64,000 bases of DNA from an uncultured Paraglaciecola sp. (GTDB taxonomy: Bacteria; Pseudomonadota; Gammaproteobacteria; Enterobacterales; Alteromonadaceae). Below, in pieces: positions 19,023 through 28,986 of this stretch. The position numbers and the translations under genes are program-made. The number at the start of each line of letters is the position of its first letter. The stretch's first letter is position 1. Below the pieces are notes generated by a model. That model did no database searches. It was not told the DNA's origin and worked only from the letters and a program-made list of their open reading frames with translations. The stretch covers positions 104,307-168,306 of the forward strand of contig CANMKA010000005.1 in the NCBI GenBank assembly GCA_947498355.1. Direction: 5' to 3'.

Positions 19023-19238
19023 ATGCTAATTTTAACTCGTCGTGTTGGAGAAACCCTAATGGTTGGTGATGATGTCACTGTAACTGTTTTGGGCGTAAAA
19101 GGTAATCAGGTCAGAATTGGTGTGAACGCTCCCAAGGAAGTTTCTGTTCACCGTGAAGAAATATATATGCGTATACAAGCAGAGAAAAATATGAAGTCTG
19201 GCGAGCAGCAAGCTGCTCCGGGTAATGAGGCTGAATAA
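19023..19238 (+). CDS. csrA: Carbon storage regulator CsrA
   Basis: CsrA (71 residues) is a dimeric RNA-binding protein that blocks or stabilises target mRNAs at GGA motifs. The start [24 protein letters not shown] and the RNA-contacting segment [13 protein letters not shown] are invariant family features. The last 15 or so residues ([13 protein letters not shown]) form an acidic tail about ten residues longer than in E. coli. A GGAG ribosome site lies 7 bases upstream and a strong terminator follows. The AAAGGAGCAA leader itself contains a GGA, as expected for CsrA autoregulation. Confidence 0.97.
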   Translation: MLILTRRVGETLMVGDDVTVTVLGVKGNQVRIGVNAPKEVSVHREEIYMRIQAEKNMKSGEQQAAPGNEAE

Positions 19239-19252
19239 ATTTCATGTTTAGT

Positions 19253-19283
19253 AAAAAAAAAGCTGGTCTGACCAGCTTTTTTT
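19253..19283 (+). terminator. Rho-independent terminator of csrA
   Basis: AGCTGGT and ACCAGCT pair around a CTG loop, preceded by an A run and followed by seven T. The hairpin is symmetrical, so it can work in both directions. Confidence 0.88.
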
Positions 19284-19454
19284 ATACCTAAAATAAAATT
19301 TAGGTGAGGTAAATGTGCATATTAATTTGAGCGGCTGGGTGTTGTGAACTTTAGCATATGGGAGCAATTCCTCTCGAAATTAACTAAAAAATGAACAGAT
19401 GTTGGTAAATCGTTTAAAAACTCCGCAAGCGTTCAATTACTTCATAAAAAAGGT

Positions 19455-19482
19455 TTGACTTACTCAAGAGTATCAGTAGAAT
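19455..19482 (+). promoter_or_regulatory. Promoter of the tRNA cluster
   Basis: TTGACT (19455-19460) and TAGAAT (19477-19482) are 16 bp apart. A GC-rich stretch follows, typical of stringently controlled stable-RNA promoters, and the first tRNA begins at 19498. Confidence 0.65.
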
Positions 19483-19497
19483 TCGGCCTCACATTTA

Positions 19498-19590
19498 GGA
19501 GAGGTGGCCGAGTGGCTGAAGGCGCTCCCCTGCTAAGGGAGTATAGGGTTTATAGCCCTATCGAGGGTTCGAATCCCTCTCTCTCCGCCA
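19498..19590 (+). tRNA. tRNA-Ser (anticodon GCT)
   Basis: A 93-base type II tRNA with a long variable arm. The acceptor GGAGAGG pairs with the 3' arm before the discriminator G and encoded CCA. The anticodon loop CCCCTGCTAAGGG centres on GCT, reading AGC and AGU serine codons. GGTTCGAATCC is the T arm. Confidence 0.96.
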
Positions 19591-19614
19591 TAAATGTGAT
19601 GTGAAAAATGATGT

Positions 19615-19691
19615 GCGTGTGTAGCTCAGCTGGATAGAGTACCTGGCTACGAACCAGGCGGTCGGAGGTTCGAATCCTTCCACACGCGCCA
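19615..19691 (+). tRNA. tRNA-Arg (anticodon ACG), copy 1
   Basis: A 77-base tRNA with acceptor GCGTGTG/CACACGC, T arm GGTTCGAATCC and encoded CCA. The anticodon ACG lies in GGCTACGAACC; A34 is normally converted to inosine by TadA, so it reads CGU, CGC and CGA. Identical to the next copy. Confidence 0.96.
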
Positions 19692-19749
19692 CATTTCATT
19701 TCTTACTTAAAGAGGTTTTGAAAGAAACTTCTTTAAAGCATAACTTTAC

Positions 19750-19826
19750 GCGTGTGTAGCTCAGCTGGATAGAGTACCTGGCTACGAACCAGGCGGTCGG
19801 AGGTTCGAATCCTTCCACACGCGCCA
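19750..19826 (+). tRNA. tRNA-Arg (anticodon ACG), copy 2
   Basis: Identical in sequence to the copy at 19615-19691, 58 bases downstream. The Ser and two Arg genes are close enough to be processed from one transcript, which ends at the terminator just after. Confidence 0.96.
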
Positions 19827-19832
19827 CATTCT

Positions 19833-19860
19833 AAAAGCCTCACTATTGTGAGGCTTTTTT
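19833..19860 (+). terminator. Terminator of the tRNA cluster
   Basis: AAAAGCCTCAC pairs with GTGAGGCTTTT around a TATT loop and runs into six T. Confidence 0.88.
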
Positions 19861-19952
19861 GTAGGTACGCCTTTTGTCATTTACCGTTAAGGCGAAGTTG
19901 AACTTGTCTATTGCTGTGGTAAAGACTTTTATACCTTAAGCACTAGACAAAT

Positions 19953-19997
19953 ATGTCAATACGACATTTTAATTGGTTTTAATGTCTGTGGTATAGT
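19953..19997 (+). promoter_or_regulatory. Possible oadGAB promoter with upstream palindrome
   Basis: ATGTC (19953-19957) and GACAT (19963-19967) form an interrupted palindrome. Downstream, TGGTATAGT (19989-19997) looks like an extended -10 element. The rest of the 300-base gap before oadG shows nothing else. Function is inferred from position. Confidence 0.35.
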
Positions 19998-20160
19998 CGG
20001 TGGGTTTGCTGTTTAAACTAAATCTTGTCGGCCTAAGTACAATATGCTGAAAATCATAAGCCAAACTGTCAAAATTAGATGGGCTTATATATGTTATGAA
20101 AACAGCACATGAGTACGGTTCAGACCAATAAACTCTACATTTTTGATGAGGACCTAATTT

Positions 20161-20424
20161 ATGAAAGCAGATATAGTCAGTGATTTGATAGAAGCCGCCA
20201 ATTTGTTAATGGTAGGAATGGGAGTAGTATTTATTTTCCTATCTATCTTAATCGGCGCTGTCACCCTTATGTCTTGGTTGAATCGTCGTTTCCCAGAAGC
20301 TACGCCAACCCCAGCTGCCAGTAGATCGTCTTCAACTAAAACTATTACACGCACTCAAGGCGTTTCGCCTAACCTTGTAGCGGCCATTAGTGCTGCTATT
20401 AGCCAGCACAGACGCAACCAATAA
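20161..20424 (+). CDS. oadG: Oxaloacetate decarboxylase gamma subunit
   Basis: This small 87-residue membrane protein has one transmembrane helix (about residues 12-37, ANLLMVGMGVVFIFLSILIG). A Pro/Ala/Ser-rich, basic cytoplasmic tail follows. OadG assembles the alpha and beta subunits of the Na+-pumping oxaloacetate decarboxylase and binds zinc in known enzymes. The order gamma-alpha-beta is the standard one and the next gene follows in 24 bases. Sequence conservation in this family is weak, so the call rests mostly on topology and operon position. Confidence 0.9.
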   Translation: MKADIVSDLIEAANLLMVGMGVVFIFLSILIGAVTLMSWLNRRFPEATPTPAASRSSSTKTITRTQGVSPNLVAAISAAISQHRRNQ

Positions 20425-20448
20425 ATAAGAATTTGAGGAATCACACCC

Positions 20449-22224
20449 ATGCGTAAACCATTAGCACTTACTGAACTTGTATTGCGTGACGGACACCAAT
20501 CGTTATTGGCAACAAGAATGCGTATTGATGACATGTTGCCTATTGCCAGTAAATTAGACGAAGTTGGATATTGGTCGCTAGAGACATGGGGCGGTGCGAC
20601 GTTTGACGCGTGCATTCGTTACCTTGGTGAAGATCCTTGGGATAGAATTCGTGAGCTGAAGAAAGCCATGCCAAAAACGAAGCAGCAAATGCTGTTACGT
20701 GGTCAAAATTTATTAGGTTATCGACATTACGCTGATGATTTAGTCGAAAAGTTTGTTGAAAGAGCCCATACCAATGGAGTAGATGTATTTAGAATATTCG
20801 ACGCAATGAACGATATTCGTAATCTGCAAACGGCCCTCAAGGCAGCAATTAAACAAGGTGCCCACGCTCAAGGGACTATGTCTTATACAGTTTCACCGGT
20901 ACATAATCTTCAAACTTGGTTAGATATGGCCAACCGCCTCCAAGATCTTGGTGTACATTCAATCTGTATTAAAGATATGGCGGGCTTACTTAAGCCCTAC
21001 GAATGCGAAGAGTTAATTACTCGCTTAAAAGAAACTGTAGAAGTGCCAATTGCTATGCAGTGTCATGCGACCACAGGCCTAAGTACAGCCACCTACCAAA
21101 AAGCCATTGATGCGGGTATTGATATGCTGGATACCTCCATTTCATCTATGAGCATGACATATGGCCACACGGCGACAGAAACCATAGTCTCAATTGTAGA
21201 AGGGACAGATAGAGACACAGGCATCGATTTAAATGGCTTGTCTGACGTAGCAGCGTACTTCAGAGACGTACGTAAAAAATACGCCAAATTTGAAGGTAGC
21301 TTAAAAGGAGTGGACGCACGTATTTTGACTGCTCAAGTGCCCGGCGGCATGCTAACTAATATGGAAAGCCAGCTTAAAGAGCAGGGCGCCGAAGATAAAA
21401 TGGATGCAGTGTTACAAGAAATCCCTCGAGTAAGAGAAGACCTTGGCTTTATCCCCCTTGTTACACCTACATCCCAAATAGTTGGCACACAGTCGGTTAT
21501 CAATGTATTAACGGGAGAGCGCTACAAAAGCATCAGTAAAGAAACCGCAGGTGTTTTAAAAGGTGAATATGGAGCGACAGCTGCCCCAGTGAATGCTGAG
21601 CTGCAAAAACGCGTGCTAGATGGTGCAGAACCTATTACCTGCAGACCAGCGGATTTAATTGATGATGAGCTAGAAGCTTTAACGAAAGAATTAACAGAGT
21701 TGTCGAGCAAAGAGTCCGTTAAATTGGCCACAGACGTCGTGGATGACGTGTTGACTTATGCTTTGTTCCCACAAATTGGCTTTAAGTTTCTTAAAAACAG
21801 AAATAATCCTGACGCATTTGAGCCAGCTCCTGGTACTGAAACACCTATTGCCGAAGTTCAACCTGCTCCAACACCAAGCCAAGGGGCGGCTTCATATTCA
21901 GTCAGAGTTGATGGCCAAGTGTTTGCAGTAGAGGTAGCAGAAGGTGGAGCGCTCACCAGTGTACAACCTGCGCAAGGGGTTGCAGCAGCCGCTGTTGCGC
22001 CAGTTAGCGCTGGACAAGACCTAAATGCCCCGCTTGCTGGTAATATTTTTAAAGTGTTAGTTAATCAAGGTGACTCGGTAAATTCGGGTGATGTTGTGAT
22101 TATCATGGAAGCAATGAAGATGGAAACCGAAGTCAGAGCATCGGCTTCAGGTGTCATTAGCAGTATTCAAACTAAAGAAGGTGATTCAGTGCAAACCGGT
22201 CAGCCTTTACTCGTTATCAGTTAA
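20449..22224 (+). CDS. oadA: Oxaloacetate decarboxylase alpha subunit (biotin carrier)
   Basis: This 591-residue soluble subunit transfers the carboxyl group of oxaloacetate to biotin. The N-terminal carboxyltransferase TIM barrel has [13 protein letters not shown] and the metal-binding [10 protein letters not shown] region. A PYC/OADA-type domain follows the barrel. An Ala/Pro-rich linker (about residues 460-520) leads to the biotinyl domain with the acceptor Lys in EAMKMETEV. Length matches known OadA proteins. The enzyme couples decarboxylation of oxaloacetate to Na+ export, which fits a marine host. Confidence 0.96.
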   Translation: MRKPLALTELVLRDGHQSLLATRMRIDDMLPIASKLDEVGYWSLETWGGATFDACIRYLGEDPWDRIRELKKAMPKTKQQMLLRGQNLLGYRHYADDLVEKFVERAHTNGVDVFRIFDAMNDIRNLQTALKAAIKQGAHAQGTMSYTVSPVHNLQTWLDMANRLQDLGVHSICIKDMAGLLKPYECEELITRLKETVEVPIAMQCHATTGLSTATYQKAIDAGIDMLDTSISSMSMTYGHTATETIVSIVEGTDRDTGIDLNGLSDVAAYFRDVRKKYAKFEGSLKGVDARILTAQVPGGMLTNMESQLKEQGAEDKMDAVLQEIPRVREDLGFIPLVTPTSQIVGTQSVINVLTGERYKSISKETAGVLKGEYGATAAPVNAELQKRVLDGAEPITCRPADLIDDELEALTKELTELSSKESVKLATDVVDDVLTYALFPQIGFKFLKNRNNPDAFEPAPGTETPIAEVQPAPTPSQGAASYSVRVDGQVFAVEVAEGGALTSVQPAQGVAAAAVAPVSAGQDLNAPLAGNIFKVLVNQGDSVNSGDVVIIMEAMKMETEVRASASGVISSIQTKEGDSVQTGQPLLVIS

Positions 22225-22235
22225 GGAAGCGAGAA

Positions 22236-23366
22236 ATGGAAAAGCTACAAATTTTATGGCAGAGCACTGCTTTAGCCCATTTTGAGTTTGCTCAAGTCGT
22301 TATGATGACTGTGGGTGCGTTGCTGTTGTACTTGGCAATTGTAAAAAAATTCGAGCCATTGTTATTATTGCCAATCGGTTTTGGCGCAATTTTGACTAAC
22401 ATCCCTCTTGCTGGATTCAGTGATGCGGGAGGCTTGTTATACCATGTCTACGACATAGGTATTGATACAGGTGTGTTCCCCTTGTTGATATTCATGGGAG
22501 TAGGCGCTATGACTGATTTTAGCGCATTAATTGCAAACCCAAGAATGCTATTATTAGGTGCGGCGGCTCAGGCAGGTATATTCGCTACTCTGTTTGGCGC
22601 AATTGCCTTAAACTTCATTCCTGGCTTTGAATTTACCCTCAAAGATGCAGCTGCGATTGCTATTATTGGCGGAGCTGATGGCCCAACAGCAATTTTCTTA
22701 GCATCAAAGCTTGCGCCTGATTTATTGGGTGCTATTGCGGTTGCTGCCTATTCATATATGGCTTTAGTACCCTTGATTCAGCCTCCTATCATGCGTTTGT
22801 TAACCACAGAAGAAGAGCGAAAAATTGAAATGCCACAACTCAGAGTGGTTTCAAAACGCGAAAAGATTATCTTCCCGTTAGCAGTGCTACTTTTAACTAT
22901 TTTGTTCTTACCTACCGCGACTCCTTTAGTGGGCATGTTCTGTTTAGGTAATTTGATGAAAGAGTCAGGGGTAGTGGATCGCTTAAGTAACAGTGCTCAG
23001 AATGAGTTAATTAATATAGTAACAATTTTCTTAGGCTTGGCAGTTGGTTCAAAGCTCTCTGCAGACAAGTTTTTAACTGTTGAGACCTTGGGGATCTTAG
23101 CCTTAGGTGCAGTGGCTTTCTCAATTGGAACGGCATCAGGTATTTTGATGGCTAAATTAATGAGTAAGTTAAGCTCAGAGCGGATTAATCCACTTGTTGG
23201 AGCCGCAGGGGTATCTGCGGTACCTATGGCGGCACGAGTTGTAAATAGGGTTGGCTTAGAGTCAAACCATCATAACTTCTTGCTAATGCATGCTATGGGC
23301 CCAAATGTGGCCGGTGTATTAGGCTCAGCAGTTGCTGCGGGTATTTTATTGGCGCTAGTGGGCTAA
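22236..23366 (+). CDS. oadB: Oxaloacetate decarboxylase beta subunit (Na+ pump)
   Basis: This 376-residue integral membrane subunit decarboxylates carboxybiotin and moves Na+ outward. About nine hydrophobic segments are visible. The family signatures [19 protein letters not shown] and the C-terminal [19 protein letters not shown] are intact, including the Asp used for Na+ binding. It starts 11 bases after oadA and closes the operon. Confidence 0.95.
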   Translation: MEKLQILWQSTALAHFEFAQVVMMTVGALLLYLAIVKKFEPLLLLPIGFGAILTNIPLAGFSDAGGLLYHVYDIGIDTGVFPLLIFMGVGAMTDFSALIANPRMLLLGAAAQAGIFATLFGAIALNFIPGFEFTLKDAAAIAIIGGADGPTAIFLASKLAPDLLGAIAVAAYSYMALVPLIQPPIMRLLTTEEERKIEMPQLRVVSKREKIIFPLAVLLLTILFLPTATPLVGMFCLGNLMKESGVVDRLSNSAQNELINIVTIFLGLAVGSKLSADKFLTVETLGILALGAVAFSIGTASGILMAKLMSKLSSERINPLVGAAGVSAVPMAARVVNRVGLESNHHNFLLMHAMGPNVAGVLGSAVAAGILLALVG

Positions 23367-23477
23367 CTAGTAGTTGCTATTCTCGTGGGCGTGGCTATAA
23401 TGCTGCGCTCTTCTGGACTGACTGAATTAGTGATCGGCAGTCTGTATTAAATCACTCTTATATTATTGGAGATTATT

Positions 23478-23747
23478 ATGTCACTAAGTACACAAGAAAC
23501 AGCGGCAATCATTGCTGAATATGGCGTTAAAGAAGGAGACACAGGTTCTCCAGAAGTTCAAGTTGCATTGTTAACTAATAACATCAATAAGTTGCAAGGC
23601 CACTTTGCAGACCATAAGAAAGATCACCACTCACGTCGTGGACTTTTACGCATGGTTAGCCAACGTCGTAAGCTTCTTGATTACCTTAAAGGTAAAAATG
23701 TTGAGCGTTATCAAGACTTGATCAAACGTTTAGGTCTACGTCGTTAA
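23478..23747 (+). CDS. rpsO: 30S ribosomal protein S15
   Basis: S15 (89 residues) binds 16S rRNA early in 30S assembly. [30 protein letters not shown] and the [21 protein letters not shown] motif are canonical. I chose ATG 23478, which follows TTGGAG by 7 bases and gives the usual 89-residue length; an in-frame ATG four codons earlier overlaps that ribosome site. A terminator follows at once. Polynucleotide phosphorylase (pnp), the usual downstream partner, is not present here. Confidence 0.97.
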   Translation: MSLSTQETAAIIAEYGVKEGDTGSPEVQVALLTNNINKLQGHFADHKKDHHSRRGLLRMVSQRRKLLDYLKGKNVERYQDLIKRLGLRR

Positions 23748-23761
23748 TCGATGTTTTCCAT

Positions 23762-23789
23762 AAAAAAAGACGCTTAGGCGTCTTTTTTT
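23762..23789 (+). terminator. Terminator of rpsO
   Basis: GACGC (23769-23773) pairs with GCGTC (23778-23782), flanked by seven A and seven T. It can act in both directions. Confidence 0.85.
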
Positions 23790-24099
23790 ATGCGTGTATT
23801 ACAGTCAGTTGATACCGATTGGTATTATTTCTCAGTATTAAAATAGTGTTTATTTGCTAAGGCGTATTGATACGGTAAGATCGAACATCTAATGGTAAGT
23901 TTTTACTCTGATCCTCGTTCTTATCTTTAAATAGTGTGATTGTGTAGCTGCACTTTTTCAAATTTTAACTAAAGGCTGTTGAACTTTGTTGCTGATTTTT
24001 GACTTAGCCCATTAGGCCTGTAATCCAGCGGCGCGATTAAAAAGCGTTTACTGTGAACAAAAGTTATACGCAAAAGATCAACAGAACTTAGGGAATAGT
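23790..24099. other. Intergenic region without visible feature
   Basis: These 310 bases between the rpsO terminator and the UDG-family gene show no supported reading frame, tandem repeat or strong hairpin. A promoter for the next gene must lie here, but I cannot point to one. This is where pnp would normally begin. Confidence 0.5.
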
Positions 24100-24690
24100 A
24101 TGAGCAATACCAACGAATTTGACCGAGTTTGTGCCCAAGTTAGGGCATGTAGCCTGTGTGTTTCTGAGTTGCCTTTTGGCCCTCGGCCTGTTTTTCAGGT
24201 CCATCCTGATGCGAAAATTTTAATTGCCGGACAGGCGCCTGGGAGTAAAGTCCATGCTTCAGGTATTCCTTTTGATGATGCCAGCGGTGAGCGCCTCAGA
24301 GACTGGATGGGAGTAGACAAAGAGGCATTTTATAATGAACAAAAAATTGCAATTTTGCCTTTAGGCTTTTGTTACCCGGGGACCGGTAAATCTGGTGATC
24401 TGCCTCCCAGAAGGGAATGCGCAGACACGTGGCGCAACCAATTGTTAGGCTTAATGCCGAGTATTGAATTGACCCTTGCCATAGGTAAGTATGCCCAAGA
24501 TTGGCATATGCCAAACAATACAAAGCGTAATCTTACCGAAACGGTTAAGTCTTGGCGGAGCTTTCAACCCGATGTTTTACCTATGCCACATCCTTCGCCA
24601 CGCAATAACCGATGGTTGAAAAACAACCCTTGGTTTGAAAGCCAAGTGTTACCGACCTTAAAAACACGAATTGACGCCCTGTTAGATTAA
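24100..24690 (+). CDS. Uracil-DNA glycosylase family protein
   Basis: This 196-residue protein belongs to the uracil-DNA-glycosylase superfamily (COG1573 type). Motif A is GQAPGSKVHASGIPFDD, and the C-terminal motif is PMPHPSPRNNRWLKNNPWF. An N-terminal CxxC (ACSLC) precedes LPFGPRPVFQ, a signature of this small proteobacterial subfamily. GFCYPGTGKSGDLPPRREC is equally typical. Members are presumed DNA repair enzymes, but activity of this subfamily is less certain than for Ung. It stands alone between rpsO and gltA. Confidence 0.85.
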   Translation: MSNTNEFDRVCAQVRACSLCVSELPFGPRPVFQVHPDAKILIAGQAPGSKVHASGIPFDDASGERLRDWMGVDKEAFYNEQKIAILPLGFCYPGTGKSGDLPPRRECADTWRNQLLGLMPSIELTLAIGKYAQDWHMPNNTKRNLTETVKSWRSFQPDVLPMPHPSPRNNRWLKNNPWFESQVLPTLKTRIDALLD

Positions 24691-24740
24691 GCTACCGTCT
24701 GGGTGGTCACTTATTTATACAGATTAGTATTATTCGAGAT

Positions 24741-24773
24741 AAAAAAAAGCGACCTCAGGAGGTCGCTTTTTTT
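24741..24773. terminator. Bidirectional terminator between the UDG-family gene and gltA
   Basis: AAAAAAAAGCGACCTC pairs with GAGGTCGCTTTTTTT around AG. It serves the plus-strand gene and the convergent gltA, whose stop lies 16 bases further on. Confidence 0.88.
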
Positions 24774-24788
24774 AAAAATTGATAAGAA

Positions 24789-26069
24789 CTACTTATCAAT
24801 TTTATTATATTTACGTTGCGCTTCACCTGTATATAACTGGCGAGGGCGACCAATTTTTTGTCCTGGCTGGCTTAGCATTTCGTGCCAATGTGATGCCCAA
24901 CCTACTGTTCTTGCTAAAGCGAAAATACAGGTGAACATATTGGTCGGAATACCAATTGCCTTTAGGATAATCCCTGAGTAAAAATCTACATTAGGGAATA
25001 ATTTTTTCTCAGCAAAATACGGGTCGTTTAAGGCAATCTTTTCTAGTTCCATAGCAACGTTAAGCAAAGGATCATCAATATTAAGTTCGCTTAATACTTC
25101 ATGGCAACTTTCACGCATGACAGTCGCACGAGGATCGAAGTTCTTATACACTCTATGACCAAAGCCCATTAGTCTGAATGGGTCTGCTTTGTCTTTAGCT
25201 CGAGCGATAAACTCTGGGATACGGTCAACTGAACCGATTTCTTCAAGCATAGTCAAACAAGCTTCGTTAGCACCGCCGTGAGCTGGCCCCCAAAGAGAAG
25301 CAACACCGGCCGCTATACATGCATAAGGGTTCGCACCTGATGAACCTGCTAACCTAACAGTAGAAGTTGACGCGTTTTGCTCGTGGTCAGCATGCAGAGT
25401 AAATATTCTGTCTACTGCTTTGGCAACAGCAGGCGTGATTTTGTAATCTTCAGCTGGTACTGAGAACATCATGTTTAAGAAGTTTTCAGCGTAGCTTAAT
25501 TCGTTACTTGGATATACGAACGGTTGGCCTATGTTATATTTGTAACACATGGCAACTAGGGTCGGCATTTTAGCGACTAATCTGTATGCACTTCTTAGTC
25601 TTTGATCTGGATCAGTAATATCTAAATCGTCGTGGTAAAATGAAGACATAGCGCCGACCGTGCCACATAACATTGCCATTGGGTGTGCATCACGTCTAAA
25701 TCCACGGAAGAAATTTGTTACTTGGTCGTGAACCATAGTGTGGCGAGTGATGGTTTCTTTAAAGGCTTTGTATTCTTCTGAAGAGGGGGTTTTGTCGTGC
25801 AATAACATGTAGCAAACTTCGAGGTAATCAGCGTCTCTTGCTAGCTCTTCTATTGAGTAACCTCTGTGCAACAATACGCCTTTGGCGCCGTCGATAAACG
25901 TTATTGAGGATTCACATGACCCCGTGGCCATAAAGCCTGGGTCGTAGGTAAAGTAACCGCTGCTGCCCAATGTACGAATGTCGATAACATCGTTACCCGC
26001 TACACCAGATAGAATTGGAAGTTCAATTTCTGCTTCACCTGCTTTCAAAATGGCCTTTTTATCTGCCAT
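24789..26069 (-). CDS. gltA: Citrate synthase
   Basis: Citrate synthase (426 residues) joins acetyl-CoA and oxaloacetate to enter the TCA cycle. It is the type II (hexameric, Gram-negative) form by length and by the N-terminal beta-rich lead [17 protein letters not shown]. The active-site segments [31 protein letters not shown] and [14 protein letters not shown] are present, with the catalytic His and Asp residues. It is transcribed away from sdhCDAB, with 420 bases between the two starts, the common arrangement in gammaproteobacteria. Confidence 0.96.
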   Translation of the reverse strand: MADKKAILKAGEAEIELPILSGVAGNDVIDIRTLGSSGYFTYDPGFMATGSCESSITFIDGAKGVLLHRGYSIEELARDADYLEVCYMLLHDKTPSSEEYKAFKETITRHTMVHDQVTNFFRGFRRDAHPMAMLCGTVGAMSSFYHDDLDITDPDQRLRSAYRLVAKMPTLVAMCYKYNIGQPFVYPSNELSYAENFLNMMFSVPAEDYKITPAVAKAVDRIFTLHADHEQNASTSTVRLAGSSGANPYACIAAGVASLWGPAHGGANEACLTMLEEIGSVDRIPEFIARAKDKADPFRLMGFGHRVYKNFDPRATVMRESCHEVLSELNIDDPLLNVAMELEKIALNDPYFAEKKLFPNVDFYSGIILKAIGIPTNMFTCIFALARTVGWASHWHEMLSQPGQKIGRPRQLYTGEAQRKYNKIDK

Positions 26070-26489
26070 ATTTATTTCTCCTCGGAATCGTTTTATTTCG
26101 ATGAACAGCCATAGGCTGGATGCTCGAGCGGAAAATCGCCGCTATTTGTACTGACAAACATTAATTATGCCAATTTAATTACATTAAATCCTTATTAATA
26201 TTCACTTTTTTACATAGGGTATGGCAATTAAAATTATAGAACCCCTTTTTCTACTTTCATCGTAGTAGTTATAAGCCATTAAAACTCAACATTAATTGAA
26301 TTTATTGGTGTGGGTGGATATACTTCAAGCGCTTTTAATGCCTGACTATTCGAAGTGTTTCAATGCATTACAACTGATTTACATTGTCACAACAAATGCG
26401 AAATCTTGGGACTGCCGGCAACAATTAGTTAACAAGTGCTTATTAGTTCATCAAATGTTTAACCATATTAGGGTAAAAGAGCAATCAAC
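26070..26489. promoter_or_regulatory. Divergent gltA / sdhC control region
   Basis: This 420-base AT-rich gap separates two divergent TCA operons and must contain both promoters. I can see no clear palindromic operator. A 65-codon open frame at 26296-26493 has no family features or ribosome site and I do not treat it as a gene. Confidence 0.5.
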
Positions 26490-26864
26490 GTGAAAAAACA
26501 AAGACCAGTTAATTTACAACTCAATACTATTAGTTTTCCTCCCGCCGCTATTACTTCCATTCTTCATCGCATAACTGGGGTCGCAATGTTTTTTGCACTC
26601 ATGATTGTGATTTGGGCGTGGGCGGTATCTGTTTCTTCAGCTGAAGGCTTTGACATGATCAAAGAGTTAGCAGCTGGAGTGTTGGGCAAGCTTGTTCTTA
26701 TCGGCACAGCCTCAGCATTAACTTATCACATACTTGGTGGTATCAGACATATGCTCATGGATATGGGCTACTGGGAAGAATTAGAGTCCGGTAACCTTAG
26801 CGCTAAGGCGATTATTGGTGTATGGATTGTGTTAACTATCGTTATAGGAGTCGCGTTATGGTAA
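26490..26864 (+). CDS. sdhC: Succinate dehydrogenase cytochrome b556 subunit
   Basis: SdhC (124 residues) is a three-helix membrane anchor of complex II that binds haem b and ubiquinone. RPVNLQLNTISFPPAAITSILHRITG is the conserved N-terminal segment with the quinone-site Ser and Arg. The haem-ligand His lies in LTYHILGGIRHMLMD. The stop overlaps the sdhD start. First gene of sdhCDAB. Confidence 0.94.
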   Translation: MKKQRPVNLQLNTISFPPAAITSILHRITGVAMFFALMIVIWAWAVSVSSAEGFDMIKELAAGVLGKLVLIGTASALTYHILGGIRHMLMDMGYWEELESGNLSAKAIIGVWIVLTIVIGVALW

Positions 26865-27205
26865 CTCAACAAGCTAGCTTACGACGAAATGGCATACAAG
26901 ATTACGTAAGTATTCGCGCAACCGCCATTGTTATGACTGCGTTTTCTTTATTTATGGCTTGGTTTTTTATATCAACACCTGAAGTAACATTTGAGATTTG
27001 GCAGGGCCTTTTTTCTAATATCGCAATGAAAATTTTCACATTTGTGACATTAACCTCAATCATGTTTCATGTACGGGTAGGCTTATGGCAAGTGTTAACA
27101 GACTATGTGAAAGCACCGGGTTTACGTGCATCTATCGAATTTATTCTTAACCTCATTGCATTCTTGTATGTAGTAGTAGGTCTTTTTGTATTGTGGGGTG
27201 TGTAA
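26858..27205 (+). CDS. sdhD: Succinate dehydrogenase membrane anchor subunit
   Basis: SdhD (115 residues, the same length as in E. coli) is the second membrane anchor. Three hydrophobic helices are visible, and the haem/quinone-site segment is [17 protein letters not shown] chose ATG 26858, seven bases after TAGGAG; the open frame extends further upstream inside sdhC. The last base of the stop is the first base of sdhA (TAATG). Confidence 0.92.
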   Translation: MVTQQASLRRNGIQDYVSIRATAIVMTAFSLFMAWFFISTPEVTFEIWQGLFSNIAMKIFTFVTLTSIMFHVRVGLWQVLTDYVKAPGLRASIEFILNLIAFLYVVVGLFVLWGV

Positions 27206-28974
27206 TGGGTATTACTGTTCATGAGTACGACGCTGTCGTAATTGGTGCTGGCGGCGCGGGTATGCGTGCTGCACTTCAAATTTCTGAGTCGGGCAAATCT
27301 TGTGCCTTGTTATCAAAAGTATTTCCAACTCGCTCACACACTGTATCTGCACAAGGTGGTATTACAGTTGCTCTGGGTAATGCCCATGAAGATAACTGGG
27401 AATGGCACATGTACGACACAGTCAAAGGCTCTGATTATATCGGCGACCAAGACGCTATCGAGTACATGTGTAAGACGGGCCCAGAAGCCATTATAGAAAT
27501 GGAAAACATGGGTTTACCGTTTTCTCGTTTCGAAAATGGTAAAATTTACCAACGTCCATTTGGTGGCCAGTCAAAAGATTTTGGTGGTGAGCAAGGAGCA
27601 CGCACAGCTGCTGCTGCTGACCGAACTGGTCACGCATTGTTGCATTTGCTTTATCAACAAAACGTAAAAAACAAAACGAAAGTATTCAGTGAATGGTACG
27701 CCCTAGATTTAGTTAAGAATCAAGATGGTGATGTAGTGGGTTGTACTGCTATCGATATCGAATCTGGCGAAGTTGTTTACTTCAAATCAAAAGCAGTTGT
27801 TTTAGCAACAGGTGGTGCGGGTAGAATTTATGCTTCTACAACTAATGCACATATCAACACTGGTGATGGTGTAGGCATGGCCCTAAGAGCTGGTGTACCT
27901 ATGCAAGATATGGAAATGTGGCAATTCCACCCTACAGGTATAGCTGGCGCTGGCACACTCGTAACAGAAGGTTGTCGAGGTGAGGGTGGTTACCTTCTAA
28001 ATAAAGATGGGGAGCGTTTCATGGAGCGTTATGCGCCTAATGCCAAAGATTTGGCTGGTCGTGACGTTGTAGCTCGCTCTATGATGACAGAAATTCGTGA
28101 AGGTCGCGGTTGTGATGGTCCTTGGGGTCCACATTGTAAACTTAAACTAGATCACTTAGGTAAAGAAGTACTTGAATCTCGTTTGCCAGGTATCCTTGAG
28201 TTATCAAGAACCTTCGCTCACGTTGATCCAGTTAAAGAACCTATTCCGGTTATCCCAACGTGTCACTACATGATGGGGGGTATCCCAACAAACGTAGATG
28301 GGCAAGCGCTTAGCATCGACGAAAACGGTCAAGAAAAACCAATCAAAGGCCTATTTGCCTGCGGTGAGATTGCCTGTGTATCGGTACACGGTGCAAACCG
28401 TCTAGGTGGTAACTCACTGCTAGATCTAGTGGTATTTGGTCGTGCAACTGGCTTGCATCTTGGCGCTGCTATAGATGGTATTGATGCTCGCGAAGCTTCA
28501 AATGATGACGTTGAAGAAGCTTTAGTGCGCTTTAACCGCTGGGAGAATTCATCGGTTGGTAAAGGCGAAGACCCGGTTCAAATTAAGAAAGATTTACAAC
28601 AATGTATGCAATTAAACTTCTCAGTATTCAGAGAAGGTGATGCTATGGCTACTGGCTTGAAAGAGCTAGGTGAAATCAAGGAAAGATTGCAACATGCTCG
28701 TTTAGACGATAAGTCAAACGACTTTAATACACAGCGTATTGAATGCTTAGAATTAGATAACTTAATGGAAACAGCATACAGTACAGCGGTTGCGGCGAAT
28801 TTCAGAACAGAAAGCCGAGGCGCGCACAGTCGTTTCGATTTCCCTGAGCGTGACGATGACAACTGGTTATGCCATTCAGTTTACGTACCACAGAGCGATA
28901 AGATGATTAAACGTGAAGTAAATATGTCACCTAAATTGCGCGAAGCCTTCCCACCTAAAGCTAGAACATACTAA
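27205..28974 (+). CDS. sdhA: Succinate dehydrogenase flavoprotein subunit
   Basis: SdhA (589 residues) oxidises succinate to fumarate. The FAD-binding motif [16 protein letters not shown] is present, as are the covalent FAD attachment His in [11 protein letters not shown], the catalytic region RGEGGYLLN and [19 protein letters not shown] chose ATG 27205, which overlaps the sdhD stop. The open frame starts four codons earlier at a codon without support. All active-site motifs are intact. Confidence 0.97.
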   Translation: MGITVHEYDAVVIGAGGAGMRAALQISESGKSCALLSKVFPTRSHTVSAQGGITVALGNAHEDNWEWHMYDTVKGSDYIGDQDAIEYMCKTGPEAIIEMENMGLPFSRFENGKIYQRPFGGQSKDFGGEQGARTAAAADRTGHALLHLLYQQNVKNKTKVFSEWYALDLVKNQDGDVVGCTAIDIESGEVVYFKSKAVVLATGGAGRIYASTTNAHINTGDGVGMALRAGVPMQDMEMWQFHPTGIAGAGTLVTEGCRGEGGYLLNKDGERFMERYAPNAKDLAGRDVVARSMMTEIREGRGCDGPWGPHCKLKLDHLGKEVLESRLPGILELSRTFAHVDPVKEPIPVIPTCHYMMGGIPTNVDGQALSIDENGQEKPIKGLFACGEIACVSVHGANRLGGNSLLDLVVFGRATGLHLGAAIDGIDAREASNDDVEEALVRFNRWENSSVGKGEDPVQIKKDLQQCMQLNFSVFREGDAMATGLKELGEIKERLQHARLDDKSNDFNTQRIECLELDNLMETAYSTAVAANFRTESRGAHSRFDFPERDDDNWLCHSVYVPQSDKMIKREVNMSPKLREAFPPKARTY

Positions 28975-28986
28975 GGAGTAACGACT

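Noticed and set aside
24703..24981. 92-codon plus-strand frame starting after the UDG-family gene
   Set aside because: It runs through the bidirectional terminator and into gltA on the opposite strand; a shadow of citrate synthase.
26296..26493. 65-codon frame between gltA and sdhC
   Set aside because: No ribosome site or family features, and it lies in the expected divergent promoter region.
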